Position numbers and translations under genes: made by a program. From contig JBBHKE010003455.1 of assembly GCA_037447655.1 (NCBI GenBank), positions 559,131 to 623,130 on the forward strand: DNA of 64,000 nucleotides, read 5' to 3'. This DNA comes from Zygnema cylindricum. Lineage: Eukaryota > Streptophyta > Zygnematophyceae > Zygnematales > Zygnemataceae. Below the pieces are notes generated by a model. It did no database searches. It saw nothing but the letters and a program-made list of their open reading frames with translations, and was not told where the DNA came from. Of the stretch, positions 47,191-59,384 are shown one piece after another. Within the stretch, counting starts at the first letter, position 1; the number at the start of each line of letters is the position of its first letter.

Positions 47191-50100
47191 TCAAGGAGTT
47201 GATCCATAACATACCCGTGCAAAACTGCGGCTTTGGCTACGAGCCTGTGTGCGAGCCTTGTTCAACACAGAATTTGGTGAACGGTACAATCTCTGCAAAA
47301 CGGTACAAAACAAAAGAGCACTGTTAATTGCTGTCTAAGAAATCACTTATGGTACAGTGATTAGCTCATTTGAGAGATCAAAAAATAATAGGCACCTTAA
47401 GTGCTAACCAAGCCTACCAAAATGTAGAAAAAATATGTTTATGTCACGCAGGTAAACTTAACTTGATTAAGGAAAAAACCAAACACTAATAGAGTACATT
47501 TTTTTATTTACTATGGTGCTAACGTACAAGATTCTATGATAGGTAATTATATCCAGGTACAGGGCAAAATTTGCAAAACTAAACCCAGTGAAAGAGAAAT
47601 TAAAGCTTTATTGGAGTATGTTAGCTTATATTATGTAGTTATCATTTCTATTGAACAAGATATGCATCTGGCTGTACAGTATTATGATAGTGTATATCAG
47701 CAATACATAATGACACTCGAAACACAAAAGCTCAGCCAACTATACCACCTGGCAGGAGATAAGATAAGGTATCCTTTGAAACATTTTCTTTACACAGCAA
47801 GGTCCCATGAAAGATCATCAGAGGGTATACCTTCTCAGCCAGTGAACGGAACCCTTCCGCTTTAGTAGTCCTTGGTTGGTAATTAAAAATGTCATGAAGC
47901 AAAGTGTTTTCCTGAGACAGCAAAAAAGGAACCACACATAAATGCCAGCAAAAGGGCGAAGCAAGGGATTTGGACTTCAAAAGGCAAAGGGACATTCGGT
48001 ATCAAAATGCAATTCTCCCTGCAAGAGGAAATAGTACCAGAACTTGAACATTCAACGGCCACTCCAGCATATCACAACGATTGGGAAGTAGTTGAGCAAA
48101 CCTGCAGCTAATGCTGATGCTAAAGCTGTTTCAAAAAGAAGGACAGGAAAAGCCCCCCACCTGCAAATGACGTTGGAAGCCCTCCGCCAAAAATTTCCGG
48201 AATGCATTCAGCTGCAGATTCACAAAACCAAACCAAAGATTAACATTCGCTACTACACCGCGAATCGTAATTAGAGTTATATACGCTAATTCCATCACCC
48301 CAAATTTTGACTCTATCACTATAAATAGAGTACATTATTCTAAATTATTCTTTACGTTATTTAAGGTACTTTTTGAATGAGCGTTAATAACTCTAATACA
48401 GTGCCGTTTTAAATAGTGTGGCGTACGGACGGTGTCTGACCGTACAAAACTGTACTTTATTAAGTAAAAAAGTACAAATAATGATTTAGTACAGGCCGTT
48501 TTCATGTAAGTGCGTTTTAACAAACCGCGTAATGGAAACGTCATAATGACGTGAAACTGTACGTTTTGTCAGATTCTGTACTTGTACTTAATTTACAGTG
48601 GATGTATTCAGCGCCCAAATTTACTCCCAAATTAGAGTTATTGATAAATTAGAGTAAAATTCCTTTTTGAAAAAGTTATATCACACAAATTAGAGTTCAT
48701 AACTCTAATTATGTTTTTTACTTTTTTTACTCTATTTTTTTCTTTACTCTTATTACGATTCACGGTGTAGTTAACTATTCATTTACTAGTGCTCGATATT
48801 AAAAATCTCGGAAAGACGAGGAACCCGAAAGATGGTACTTCCACTCGAGAAGGACTAGACAAGCTATTTATAATGCATTCAGATTTCCAGAAGGAGCCAT
48901 TGACGAACGTTCTCGTATATTCGGTTTGAACATCTGGCTATTTGCCCTTTGCTCTGACAAGTCCCTCAACCAGACTCAAATGTACCATTGTCAAACTCTA
49001 CACTGTCAAACCATTTTATTTCTTACTTCAGGTCCCGACAGATTAACTGAGCTGCCAAGGATAATAAATACACAAGGTTTTACAACTCCTCTGGACACGA
49101 ATTGATTCTAATGAATTATGCGTTCCTCTTACAGCATTTTGCATTGGAACACATAATCAGACCTGAAATCCAATGGTCAGACTAGCAAAAATAGAAGCAA
49201 AGATAGATCTATTGATAAAAACTATTACTTACTAAACACTCCCGCAACCTCCAATCACAGGCGTCTTCTCAATTAAAACAACAAAAAATTGATTCATAGA
49301 ACACAAGAAACAAAGCTCAATTGTTTAAGAAAACTCAAGTAGGCAAGGTTGAAAAACTTGCCCAGCCTCTATCAGTAGACTTTTATACCAATGAAGAAGA
49401 GCGGTTCATTGAGCACAATCACAAAGGAAAACTTGGGCTTCGGGAATCAATTAGCACTCCTTGAAATTGAGTAAGAAATAATAGGTGCCTCCTCGTGTCA
49501 CTAAAAACACCTACCACGAGTAACATCAGATGCTACAATGAAAGGCCTTATTGTTTGTTAACCTTGATGTAAAGGTTTCAAAGTTCAATCTTCTTACCTG
49601 AACTGTTTGTGTCCATGTGGAAATTTGCAAGCTATCTCCATGCTTCAATTTCACTGTCGTCTTGGGCAAATCTCCTTCCTGTATTTAACAGTAGGAACAA
49701 ACATTAGAACAATAGAAAACCCAACTCCGAAACTGAAGTTCCACAACCAGGAGATTTCCTCATCATACTCTTAATCCAGCAGAAAAACCTTGCAGATAAC
49801 CTAACATAAGCTTTCAGTAACTATCAAATGATTAATTGCAGCTTATTGAATTATGAGCATTTTTTCTGACAGATGACCACAATTAAAGAATCTCCATGGA
49901 TATAACTGGCTCAAAACCAAGTAAATAAATTCTCGACGTATCCACCAGAGGAAAATCTTTATAAGAGCATGTATCAACCTGAATGGACGAAAGGATTTCA
50001 CGAAAGCTTGTTTTCTGAGACAGTCGATCTCGTTTGGAATGCCTCTTGCTTGCTCCTGGAATTGTTAAGGCTCTCATTTGCTCCACTACCTCGTCTGTAT

Positions 50101-53100
50101 TAAAGAAAAAATTGAAATGCATTAAGCCGATGTAACTCTCCCAATTCATTGACTCACTCTATCTCTCTTCATGACATTCCTTGAGACTATTTCACATAGT
50201 ACTCCTGACAGACCGCAGGCAACATTCAAAAACCAGACACAAAATTAGCCTTCTCATAAGATACCGAGCCTCAGAAACCCATCTATCCAGCCAAATTTCA
50301 CTTTCTCCATCAATAAAACTCTATCTTGCCTGCCCGTACATCACATTTCCATTCAAGGAAAAGGCAAACCTGATCTATCATCCGCAAAACACTCAAAATA
50401 AATGATCAACAAAGAGTCAAGGACGAAAAGTTATGCAAACGTCAACATTAGATTTGATATGGCTAGACAAAAACATTACCATAGAAAAAACTACTAGAAA
50501 CCTCATCAGCAGCCTCACCTGGTGCCACACTCTCTTCAGGTATCGACCCCTCACTGTAAAAATCTTCTCCATCACTCCCTCTCATTTCTGCACTGGCTGC
50601 CTCGTGAAGGAGAGCAATAGCTTCTCCAGCTGCAGTGCGAACATTCAGGTCATCATCTTTAAGATGCTCTGCCAAAGAAAAGATTTCTCTGCGCAATACA
50701 CACATCACAAAAGCAAACATAACAACCTTTAGAAGCCTAGCAGCGGTCCCCGAACAAATCTCTTTCCCTTCTCCTGCTTACCCGCAACAAGATTACTAAC
50801 AATTGTAAATCGAAGCTTTGGATGGATTGGCTTCTTCTTTTGCACCTTTTCTAGCTATGCATCCAACTTCAAGATGCCCACCTGCGTCCGTACTCCTCTG
50901 CTGTGTGATCTGAGGGGATGGTTGACAACAACAGGCTCCATGAAGTCAACGCCGTTGCTCTAACGGGCGGTGATGGAGGTGATGCTCCCACTTTCTGTAC
51001 TCCTCAAACAGAAAGTGATGAAACGTGTTTTACTTTAGAAATCAAATAAAACCTACAATTTAAGTCCCATGTGGTCTAACAAAAGCACATTTCAAATAAC
51101 CACGACAGAAGCAAAGAAGCCTTCCGACTCACCAACAAGGCAGGAAAAACAAACAAATCTAGAGTTCAGAAACATTCAGTATGCTGACAACATTCAGGTA
51201 GATAAACTGAAAGCCCAAGATCCAAAGTGCATCGAACAAGACAGAAAGGCAAAGAGACAGACTAGCAATATGCACAAATGGTTTGTTTTGAATACCTGTG
51301 AAGCACTTGCAGTTCCTGTATGACAGCCTATCTGCCAAAACATCTTCATTGTCTGTTCCGTTGCCTCTGTATCTGACGGACTAACAAAAGACACAATGGC
51401 CAATGACTCCAAGGCCTGTACACACAATACAAATAAAGCAAACACCGTCAACTCCCAATGCTCAGCTTCTCAATCTCCATTGGCCAATCCAATATTCCTG
51501 AAAATTTGTGAGTTTCCCAGTAGACTTCAACAACAAACCACCTCATGTACACAAAGGTTATAAACTCCGTGAATAAATTTGTTTCGCATGAACGCTTCGT
51601 ATTGCATAAACCTTAAAACACTTGAAAGGAGCCATGAAACCCAAGTTCCACGAAGACAACATTAGTAAGGAAACTACACTGTAGGCATTTGAAGATTTTT
51701 CTCCCAGTTTGAACCTGTCTATGGAAGTGCACAAACTACATTGATGGCTAGTAAATAATAATTTTTTCAGGAAAAGCAAAAGACAAAACTAGGCTGTCTT
51801 GTTCGAAATATCACCAACCCTACCCTAGGCCAGAACAGCATACACTTTAGAGAACTGCCCACACCATCAAAAACTAAGTTTCTGCATTAGAACTTACTGC
51901 AATCCGCGCAGCAGAAGCTGAATTGGTTTTTGCAACCATTGTTAATGCAGGCGCAGCTTCTTCCAAAACATGCTCCACAGCAGTGCTAGCCCCGAGTGTG
52001 ATTGCTAATAGACCTGCACATAACCTTGGTTGTCAGGATAATCATTTGGTCAACAACACATACAGACAGGGTCCTTTTTGAATTGTCAACTGTTGTTCCA
52101 CATATGCATCTGAGCACATAACTCGTTACAGCTATGAGCTTTGTCTCCTTTGCAGCAAAAGTGCACTCTAAACGCATGTGGACCTCAAATCCATTTCAAG
52201 GTTGTCCCATTATAATGTTAACTGAAACATGTAAAACTTCACAACTTAGAACATATGCATGTACCCTAAATTCCAAGCGGATTTAGCCCATTAACCAAAA
52301 GATGCCGGCAAATTTCCACATGGAGACCAAAACCTAATCACATAACCAAATAAGCAAGCCTTGAAATTCATACATCGCTACACTTATTTCTGCTCATGCT
52401 CATGCTTCAATGATTGCAAAACCAATGAAAACAAAAAAAGTTACCTAGAGCACGTGCAGCCAATGCTACCTCGGATGAACTCCCCCTTTTCACTGATCCA
52501 AGTAACTGCTGCAAAAGAGTTTCCGACCTGTCACACCATCAAACCAGCCACACATCCTCACAATTCAAAAACTAGTCACAACAACCACACCCAATCAAAA
52601 GTCAAAGCTTGAAGTTTATGATTGATTCCAAACTAGACCTGGATGATTGAAACAGACTATTCCCTAAAAATTACCCAAACAATTCCTAAAAAAGCTTTCA
52701 AAGTACACATAATAACTTATCGGTAGTCTGGACAAGAGAATAGTATGACATACATCGCTTCAGGAGCGCAAACAAAAGCGCTTAACTGGCTGATTACAGC
52801 TATACACCTTTCCTATGCTAGTACTGGAAGGCCACACTAATTTAGACGAATGAATTGAGAAACTGGCACCTAAGATTGAACAGATCCAAACTATCATTGT
52901 GAGAGGTGTTGTCTCACTCAATCTACCAAAAAGAGATATTTTACACCAAAAATGCACAGTTCACCTCCATTACTATGATTAGACACATGTTATGGATGGA
53001 AAACAAAGTATACACAAAAGTTTCTTGTCCACTTATTTCTTATTCATGACAACTGAGGATTACACTACGCCACAAAACGACTTACAAAACCGACAAAAAA

Positions 53101-54076
53101 AGGTACAACTCCACGAAGGGAGCACTAATGACTGTGAATTGTGTAGCTTTCCATGTGTCCAAAACTGGTGGCACTTACTTGGTTTCTGCAAAATCAGTCA
53201 AAACTTGCCCAGTGAATGCGGCAATTAGCCCCTTCAGGCCGGCTTCTCGGGTGGAACTCCTGCACATAAAATAAGAAACGGTTCCTAAAATGTTTGACCA
53301 GATTCCTAAACTATACCATGGTGGGCCAGAGAAGTCATTTCTAGCAAGCATCCAAAAACAAAGCCAAAATGCAGTGGAAAAACAATATTCATATCTGCAG
53401 AAACAAACTAAGTCATCAAAAACTCACAACTATCGCTATCCTTCCCCAAAAAAAAGTGAGCAATAACTACAGCCTTTAGCATATACAACCATATATATTC
53501 GTTTTAATCAAAAAAGCCATACAACAAGATTACAAGCATAACAGGATCCAAAGCGTACTTGAAATAAGATTGCCAAACCTTTTCTCGTACAGTGCGTCGA
53601 TATAATCTTCCAACACCGTACTTTCGTCATACTCTTCGACCTCGTCTCTGTTCTCCATCATTTCATATGAGGCAGTAGAGGCTGTGCTCACAGTGTCATC
53701 GTCACTCTCATCGCCCCTATTAGCCCTGCGACTGCCTTTCTCTGCAAAGAGGAGACACGAGCCATGCAAAAAGTCGAATCAGGAAAAGGAATGGAGAGAA
53801 GGAGAAGGAGACGGAGAGGGAGAGGGAGAGGGAGAGAGAGTGAGAAAGCAAGAGGGAGAGAGAAAGAAAGGTGAAAAGGGAAGAGAGGAAAGAGTGAGCT
53901 GAGAAAAATTCATTCTAACAAAAATCATAAGGGTGTCAAGCGAAAAGGCACTCCTACATGCAGAAAAAGATAAGAACTGATGAGAGAAACCAAAAAAAAA
54001 CCAAAAACAGTCACTAAGGGCAAAACATCATTGACAGCACTTTCAGCGTCAAGAGAAAGAACTTACTTCGGGCCAT
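47191..54076 (-). CDS. IFRD1: Interferon-related developmental regulator (IFRD) family protein, complete
   Basis: Thirteen minus-strand exons, all in phase: 54067-54076, 53579-53741, 53179-53259, 52445-52527, 51898-52013, 51296-51415, 50882-50994, 50519-50688, 49979-50094, 49598-49678, 48161-48211, 47831-47911, 47191-47292; 428 residues. Starts MARKKGSRRANRG, then an acidic Ser-rich leader, VLEDYIDALYEKR, SSTREAGLKGLIAAF, KRGSSSEVALAARALG and LESLAIVSFV (ARM-like helical repeats of the IFRD N-terminal domain), VRTAAGEAIALLHE, then the IFRD C-terminal domain: SKRHSKRDRLSQK, ISTWTQTVQ, LNAFRKFLAEGFQRHLQ, NTLLHDIFNY, and the end YRSPNSVLNKARTQARS. In animals the family acts as transcriptional co-regulators; yeast Ifh/Ifrd-like members and metazoan IFRD2 are tied to ribosomes, so the role in plants is open. 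A MITE sits in the intron before exon 11. Confidence 0.95.
48254..48769. mobile_element. TACACCG-family element in an IFRD intron, 516 bp
   Basis: TACACCGCGAATCGTAATTA and TATTACGATTCACGGTGTA, with TA at both outer edges. Lies between IFRD exons 48161-48211 and 49598-49678, only 43 bp from the former's acceptor. Uninterrupted sister of 33920-35370. Confidence 0.92.
53795..53895 (+). repeat. GA-rich polypurine tract in IFRD intron 1
   Basis: About 100 bp of GGAGAGG and GAGAAAG units, CT-rich in the sense of the gene. Confidence 0.9.
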
Positions 54077-54870
54077 CGTCCTCAAACAAGTTTGGAGAGG
54101 TCACAGAAAAACGAAAAAGAGAAGGGAAAAGGGAAACACAGCACGACTGTTTGAACGCCAATTTTGAGAATAGTTTCAAGGGCATTAGATTACAATCGCG
54201 ACATTTATATATTTGTGTACACAGCGTCTGCTTTAAAATCATTGTGAAGCGCATTTTGTACGGTCCAGCATTTCAGGGATTATTAGGGTATGCACAAAAA
54301 GTCATTAAAGTACAGTTACTGAGTAAACTTGTTAATTTGTTATCGCCCATATGACGTCATCTTCTTGCTATATCCTAGCCTCTCTTGTAGATTGTTCTTA
54401 AGTGATGTCACCATACTGCACGGTGTTAAGGCTCTCCAAGGGTTCAAGACACAGCTTTTCGTGCTAAAAATGACCCGTAATGTGACATGTATGATGTATC
54501 TCTTGTCACGGAAGTATCCGATGATGTACAATGTTAAAATACGTTTGATCAGACGGTGAACTGCAGTAAAATTGTGAAATAGATCAGTAAAACAGCAGAG
54601 AGTTTGGCGAATCAAGTAATCTGTGAATCGCCATAGCACTGATAAGTGATAACAACTCATTCGGTATTTTGAGTACTGAGGACAAAATAGGGTTACAAAC
54701 ACTAATTGACTTGCTGTTTATGTGAATTACTTAAACGGTTCAGATAGGTCCACGCCATTTTAATCTGAAATAGAGTTAATAACGTTATTATAAACCCTTT
54801 CGATAGTAATTTCTTCATAGTGATTCACAGTGTGCTGTAGGCGGTGCGCTTGTACTGCGGTTGCGAAATC
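54077..54870. other. Region upstream of IFRD, promoter side
   Basis: The IFRD start codon is at 54074-54076 (minus strand), so its promoter lies here. Near 54818-54835 a TAGTGATTCACAGTGT segment resembles a decayed TACACCG-family end, without a partner found. Confidence 0.45.
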
Positions 54871-55164
54871 CTAAAATCTGGCTTTCCGTGTGAGAAGTCC
54901 TTTGTCCTTTGTGCGCCCAACAGTCACAAACACAAATTTGTGTGAGAAAACGGAATCTTTAGAATGGTACTCATCAACAAACGATGCCGGAAAGTGCCAG
55001 CAGGGCACGTGGCGGCCTCCTTTATGGGCGCAAGCATTAGGTAGAGATTGGCGGTCGGCAAATACCACGTGTGCACGTGAAGAAGCTCGCATTTGCTGTC
55101 TGAAGTTGCCCGCCAACGCTGGACATGCCAGCGCAGCGAGAACCAAAAACAATATCCGGATCAC
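54871..55164 (-). CDS. Candidate small secreted protein or first exon, unrecognised
   Basis: Open frame of 97 residues beginning MIRILFLVLAALACPALA, a textbook signal peptide with a likely cleavage after ALA, followed by GNFRQQMRASSRAH and a Cys/His-bearing stretch (NACAHKGGRHVPCWH). Local base composition is richer in G+C than the transposon sequence on both sides. It could be a short secreted protein, the first exon of a longer gene, or chance. No family recognised. Confidence 0.35.
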   Translation of the reverse strand: MIRILFLVLAALACPALAGNFRQQMRASSRAHVVFADRQSLPNACAHKGGRHVPCWHFPASFVDEYHSKDSVFSHKFVFVTVGRTKDKGLLTRKARF

Positions 55165-55379
55165 CGCAAGAATCCGAAGTCCAGGTACATGATCGGCTGC
55201 ATTGACAGCGCACGATACTTTATAGTTGACGGTTTGGATTCAACTTCGTGAGTCTTACTGGGTACTGCGGCGCCCAGTTCAGAAGTGCGGAAACCATAGT
55301 TGTCCCGTGCGCATAATACGCACGAAACGAACGCGCGAATAATACGCACGATAAGCATTTAACGATGAACAAAATGTTA

Positions 55380-55935
55380 TAAAATGCGTACCTGAGTACG
55401 TATGTGTACTTTTTCGTACATTTTCGCACTGTCCTCGTACATTTCAGTACTTTTAGGGTTATTAAGGGGGGTTTGAGGAATTTTAGGGTACATTCTCGTG
55501 CAGTCTCACATATTTATGTCAAACAGCCAACTTTTATTCGTACATTTACGTACAGTGTCCGTATTTTTTCGTACTTTTGACAGTTATTAATTTGAATTTT
55601 TAGGGTACATTTTAATACTTTCCGTATATTTCAGTTATACGGACTTACATTTTTCGTACATCTACGTACAGTGTCCGGATATTTCAAAACTTTTAAGGTT
55701 ATTGATGGGGGGATTTTAGGGTGTTTAGGGTACTTCCCGTGCATTTCGTACATTCCGTTAAATTACAGTACAACTGCCTTACATTATACGTATTCCTAGG
55801 TTTTTTAGGGTACACCTTTCGTACAATTTCGTACATTTATTGTACGTTCTAGGATTTTTTAATGATTTTTTAGGGTTAAGGGGACGATTTCCGTACGTTT
55901 TCGTACATCGTACAGCTAAAACTAACGAACGGTAT
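55380..55935. repeat. CGTACATTT-rich array, about 550 bp
   Basis: Dozens of degenerate TCGTACATTT and CGTACAGT units with irregular spacing, interleaved with TTAGGGTACATT. The same motif fills the interiors of the hAT-like elements at 41240-41721 and 56285-56738, so this is probably the inner part of a related, larger element. Confidence 0.7.
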
Positions 55936-56014
55936 GAAAGTAACGAATACTACGTAGTTTTCGGAAAAAAGTCCAAATCCGTACGAATAGGACAACTATA
56001 GCGGAAACGAATGG

Positions 56015-56217
56015 TACACCGTGAATCGTTATTAGCCTTATGTACGCTATATCGGCACCCTAAAATTTTGACATTGATACCTTAAATATAATAAATTATA
56101 CTATTTAAGGACGTGGACCATAATCTGCCACGTCTCCTGGCACTAAATTAGAATGAATGACGCTAATTTTTTCTTTACACTAATAATTTCTATACGCTAA
56201 TAACGATTCAAGGTGTA
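56015..56217. mobile_element. 203-bp TACACCG MITE, copy 2
   Basis: Same length, ends and interior as 39206-39408; about six substitutions in 203 bp. Confidence 0.92.
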
Positions 56218-56284
56218 ATGTACTGTAACGTCATATACCCCGTATTATATGAATATTCTAAATCGTTAAAGTGTTCAAGTTAAA

Positions 56285-56738
56285 CATAGTTGTTCACACC
56301 GTTTAGTGCGAACGATTCAATCGCGACGAACTATACGTAACGAACGCATTGAACGTTGTTAATGAATTTTCGTCCGTGCTATTTCGTACTTGTAAACAAA
56401 AATGAAAATACCGCAGTTTGTAGGTTTTTCGTACAATTCCCGTCTCTTTTCGTGATATTCCGTACATTTTCAATACAATTCCGTACGTTTCCCGTAAATT
56501 TCTGTTCAGTTTACCGGACAAAAAGTACTACGAAGTGCAACGTATCTTTTCGTCAAAGTCCGTACATTTTTTTGTACAAACCCGTACATTTACAGTAAAA
56601 TACCGTACAGTTTCCGTTAATTGTCCGTTCAGTTTACCGGACAGAAAGTACATCGCGATTTTTTGCGATTTTTTCAACTGTCTCGAATTATACGTAGCAA
56701 TCGGGAAAAAGGAAAAAATCTCACGATTTGAACAACAG
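56285..56738. mobile_element. hAT-like non-autonomous element, decayed right end
   Basis: Left end CATAGTTGTTCACACCG and interior colinear with 41240-41721, including both CCGGACAGAAAGTAC-type copies. The right end reads TTTGAACAACAG instead of TTGAACAACTATG, and no clean target duplication remains. Confidence 0.8.
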
Positions 56739-57611
56739 CGTGTTAGGGCGTGTGCCCATGTGTTAAAGTAAGGGTTTTTTTCCGTCGTTTACACAGAAAA
56801 TGGGACTTCCAACGAGAAAATATTACGCCGTACGAAAAATGGGCAAAAACACAAGTACATTTTGCGTCATCTTGGAAGTTGAAAGATACAGTAATTTGGC
56901 GTTATTATCATCCCGACCCACTTCCAGCTCATCTTCACACTTGCACTGGAATCAAATCGAGACCTGATTTTAATCAAAATATTACCCTATTGACGAATAG
57001 AAAACCGAGATTACAGGCGTCAAAGGTTTTCGAAAATTTTGAGCGATGGAGAGTACATTCTTTTTTTTCCCCTGCTCGTCACGCGCATGTACGTACCAAA
57101 ATGACGAGAATGTACGGAAAAAAAATCGTTGGGGTCTCGGACCTCCACTTTCACTCATGGGTCCTTTGCAAAAATTTACGTCGTCCTCGTCTCTCCCACT
57201 GTTTCTCACTCGACCGCTCATCTTCCTCTCTTCTTTACACGAGATGCAGAAACAATAGTATCAAATGCAAGTTTTTTTATTTATTTTTCTTGAATATTTT
57301 TGGTCTAAGTTTGATGGCATATCAAATGATAAAAGATAAGAAAATGAAATCGGGAAGCCATGGCGGAAAATCTACGTAATGATGACGTCACATAGTAGCA
57401 TGACTTCGCCATGTCACAAAACCCCAAACATCTACAACGTCACAAAAACTTCGACGTCTACAACTGTCGCCGTTTTTGTAGACGTCACCAATCTTAGGAA
57501 GTTTAGTAGTTTCGTAGTCTCGTTTCGTAGACTGTCGCGCATGTTGTAGACGTCTACAATTGTCACATATTTGAAGTAATGAAGGCGCAAGTAATGATTG
57601 ACATTGGCTTA

Positions 57612-58307
57612 GGGCGTGTTCCCATGTGTTCAAGTAAGGGTTTTTTTCCGTCGTTTTCACAGAAAATGGGACTTCCAACGAGAAAATATTACGCCGTACG
57701 AAAAATGGGCAAAAACACAAGTACATTTTGCGTCATCTTGGAACTTGGAAGGTACGGTAATTTGGCGTTATTATCATCGCGACCCACTTCCAGCTCATCT
57801 TCACACTTGCACTGGAATCAGATCGCGATCTGATTTTAGTCAAAATACTACCCTATTGACGAATAGAAAACCTGGATTGCACGCGTCAAACGTTTTCATT
57901 TTTTTTTTTGCGGTTGGGAGAGTACACGAAAAAAAAGGTGTTTGTCCGTTTGCTTATGTTGTCCACTTGTGGGCGTCTACAAATGTCATTTTGTAGACGT
58001 AGGCGATTGCTTATGTCGTTCACGTGTGGGCTTCAACAAATGACAGTTGGCGTCGACAATTGTCCCAGTATGTCAGGAGCTCTTTGAGGCGTACAAATGT
58101 CCGTAGTTTGTTCCGAGATCGTTGGCGTCTACAAATGTCAGCAGTTTGGGTTTCGCAAGTATTGGCTACGTGTACAGCTGCCACATATTCAAAATAATGA
58201 ACGCGCAAGTAACGATTCACATAGGCACACTTTGAAAAGTACACCGTAAAATCAGCGCTAAATTCCAAAATAACGTTTCAAAATATCGGTTACATGGGAA
58301 CACGCCC
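57612..58307. mobile_element. Nested Harbinger/Tourist-like element, 696 bp
   Basis: Ends GGGCGTGTTCCCATGT and ACATGGGAACACGCCC, a perfect pair; TTA on the left and TAA on the right. Its first about 265 bp nearly repeat the first about 265 bp of the outer element, and its last about 85 bp repeat the outer element's last 87 bp. Palindrome AATCAGATCGCGATCTGATT at 57816-57835. Confidence 0.85.
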
Positions 58308-58310
58308 TAA

Positions 58311-59243
58311 GTCCCCATGTAAGCGATACTTTGAAAAAGTATTTTTCCGTACTACTTTGAAAAGCGTCCCTATGTGCGAAAATGAAATCGGAACTTTGAA
58401 ATGTGACTGTTGTAGACGTAGTTACAACTTTGTGACGTTTGACGACGACTACGAAATTAGTGACGCCAACAAAAACAGCGACAATTGTAGATGGCTAGAT
58501 TTTTGTAATTTTGTGACATGGCATATGTTTAGGGTTTTGTAACATTGTGACGTCACGTTCACTTGTGACAACGTCGACGTCACAGATTCAAGAACTTTCA
58601 GCCATGGATACCCGATTTCGTTTTCTCTACTTTTCTCGCTCTACTTGCCATGAAAAAATACATAAAGGTAGTCAATTTTTTTTTCTCAAATATCTTTCAT
58701 TTCATACCAGTTTTGTCGTGCCTCATTCTAAAACGTGTGAGATAAATGTGATAGTGTGAGAGGGAGAGGGGAGAGACGACGCCGACGCAAAATTCTACCG
58801 AGGACCCATGAATGAAAGTGGAGGTCCGCGACTCCTGCATATTTTTTCCGTACATCCTCGTCTTTTCTGTACATGCACGTGACGGGCAGGGAGAAAAATC
58901 TCTCTCGTCCTAAAAAAAATCCACTCGTGTGTCGCGTGCGCGTGTGTGCTTCGCATTCGTTGTTTGGGAGGTACTGTACATCCCCTAAAATCACCTCGCG
59001 AGGTGATTTTTGATAAAGTTTTTTGACTGGCTGGATCCTCTGGCCCGGGGTCAAAAAAAGGAAAACGTCAAAATTTGTTAACATGACGACAAAAATTAAG
59101 TACATTCAAAGAATCGACTTGGCGTTTGCTGTACTTTTAAAGAATTGATTTTTTTGTACGTCTAAAGTTTTTATCGTACGGAGCTGCGTTTTGGGTGAAA
59201 ACGACAGATTAAAGTCAATACTTTAACACATGGGGACGTACCC
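58311..59243. mobile_element. Nested Harbinger/Tourist-like element, 933 bp, lacking its first bases
   Basis: Left GTCCCCATGT (the GGGTAC start is missing) and right ACATGGGGACGTACCC. Carries the TGACG/GACGTC zone (58400-58580), GAGAGGGAGAGG tract (near 58760), CCATGAATG segment and the perfect 24-bp palindrome at 58987-59010, colinear with 40145-40964. Confidence 0.8.
58987..59010. repeat. Conserved palindrome of the Harbinger-like family, 24 bp
   Basis: Identical to the palindrome at 40707-40730; 233 bp from the right end of its element. Confidence 0.95.
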
Positions 59244-59384
59244 ATAGGCACACTTTGAAAAGTACACCGTAAAATCTGCGCTAAAATCCAAAGTAACGTT
59301 TCAAAATTTTGGTTACATGGGCACACGCCCTTAAACTAATGGGTCAAAATTTGCATCATAAATACGGCATCATGACGCACGACA

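Larger units (their letters stand above)
56746..59330. mobile_element. Outer Harbinger/Tourist-like element carrying two nested elements
   Basis: Ends GGGCGTGTGCCCATGT and ACATGGGCACACGCCC, perfectly inverted, flanked by TTA at 56743-56745 and 59331-59333. Its own sequence is 56746-57611 plus 59244-59330; the rest is 57612-58307 and 58311-59243. The open frame of 209 residues at 56750-57379 is transposon sequence with no domain. Confidence 0.8.

Noticed and set aside
56750-57379. 209-residue plus-strand frame, repeated in part at 57616-57996
   Set aside because: Lies wholly in the Harbinger-like elements, starts in the terminal repeat and has no domain; repetition comes from the nested copy.
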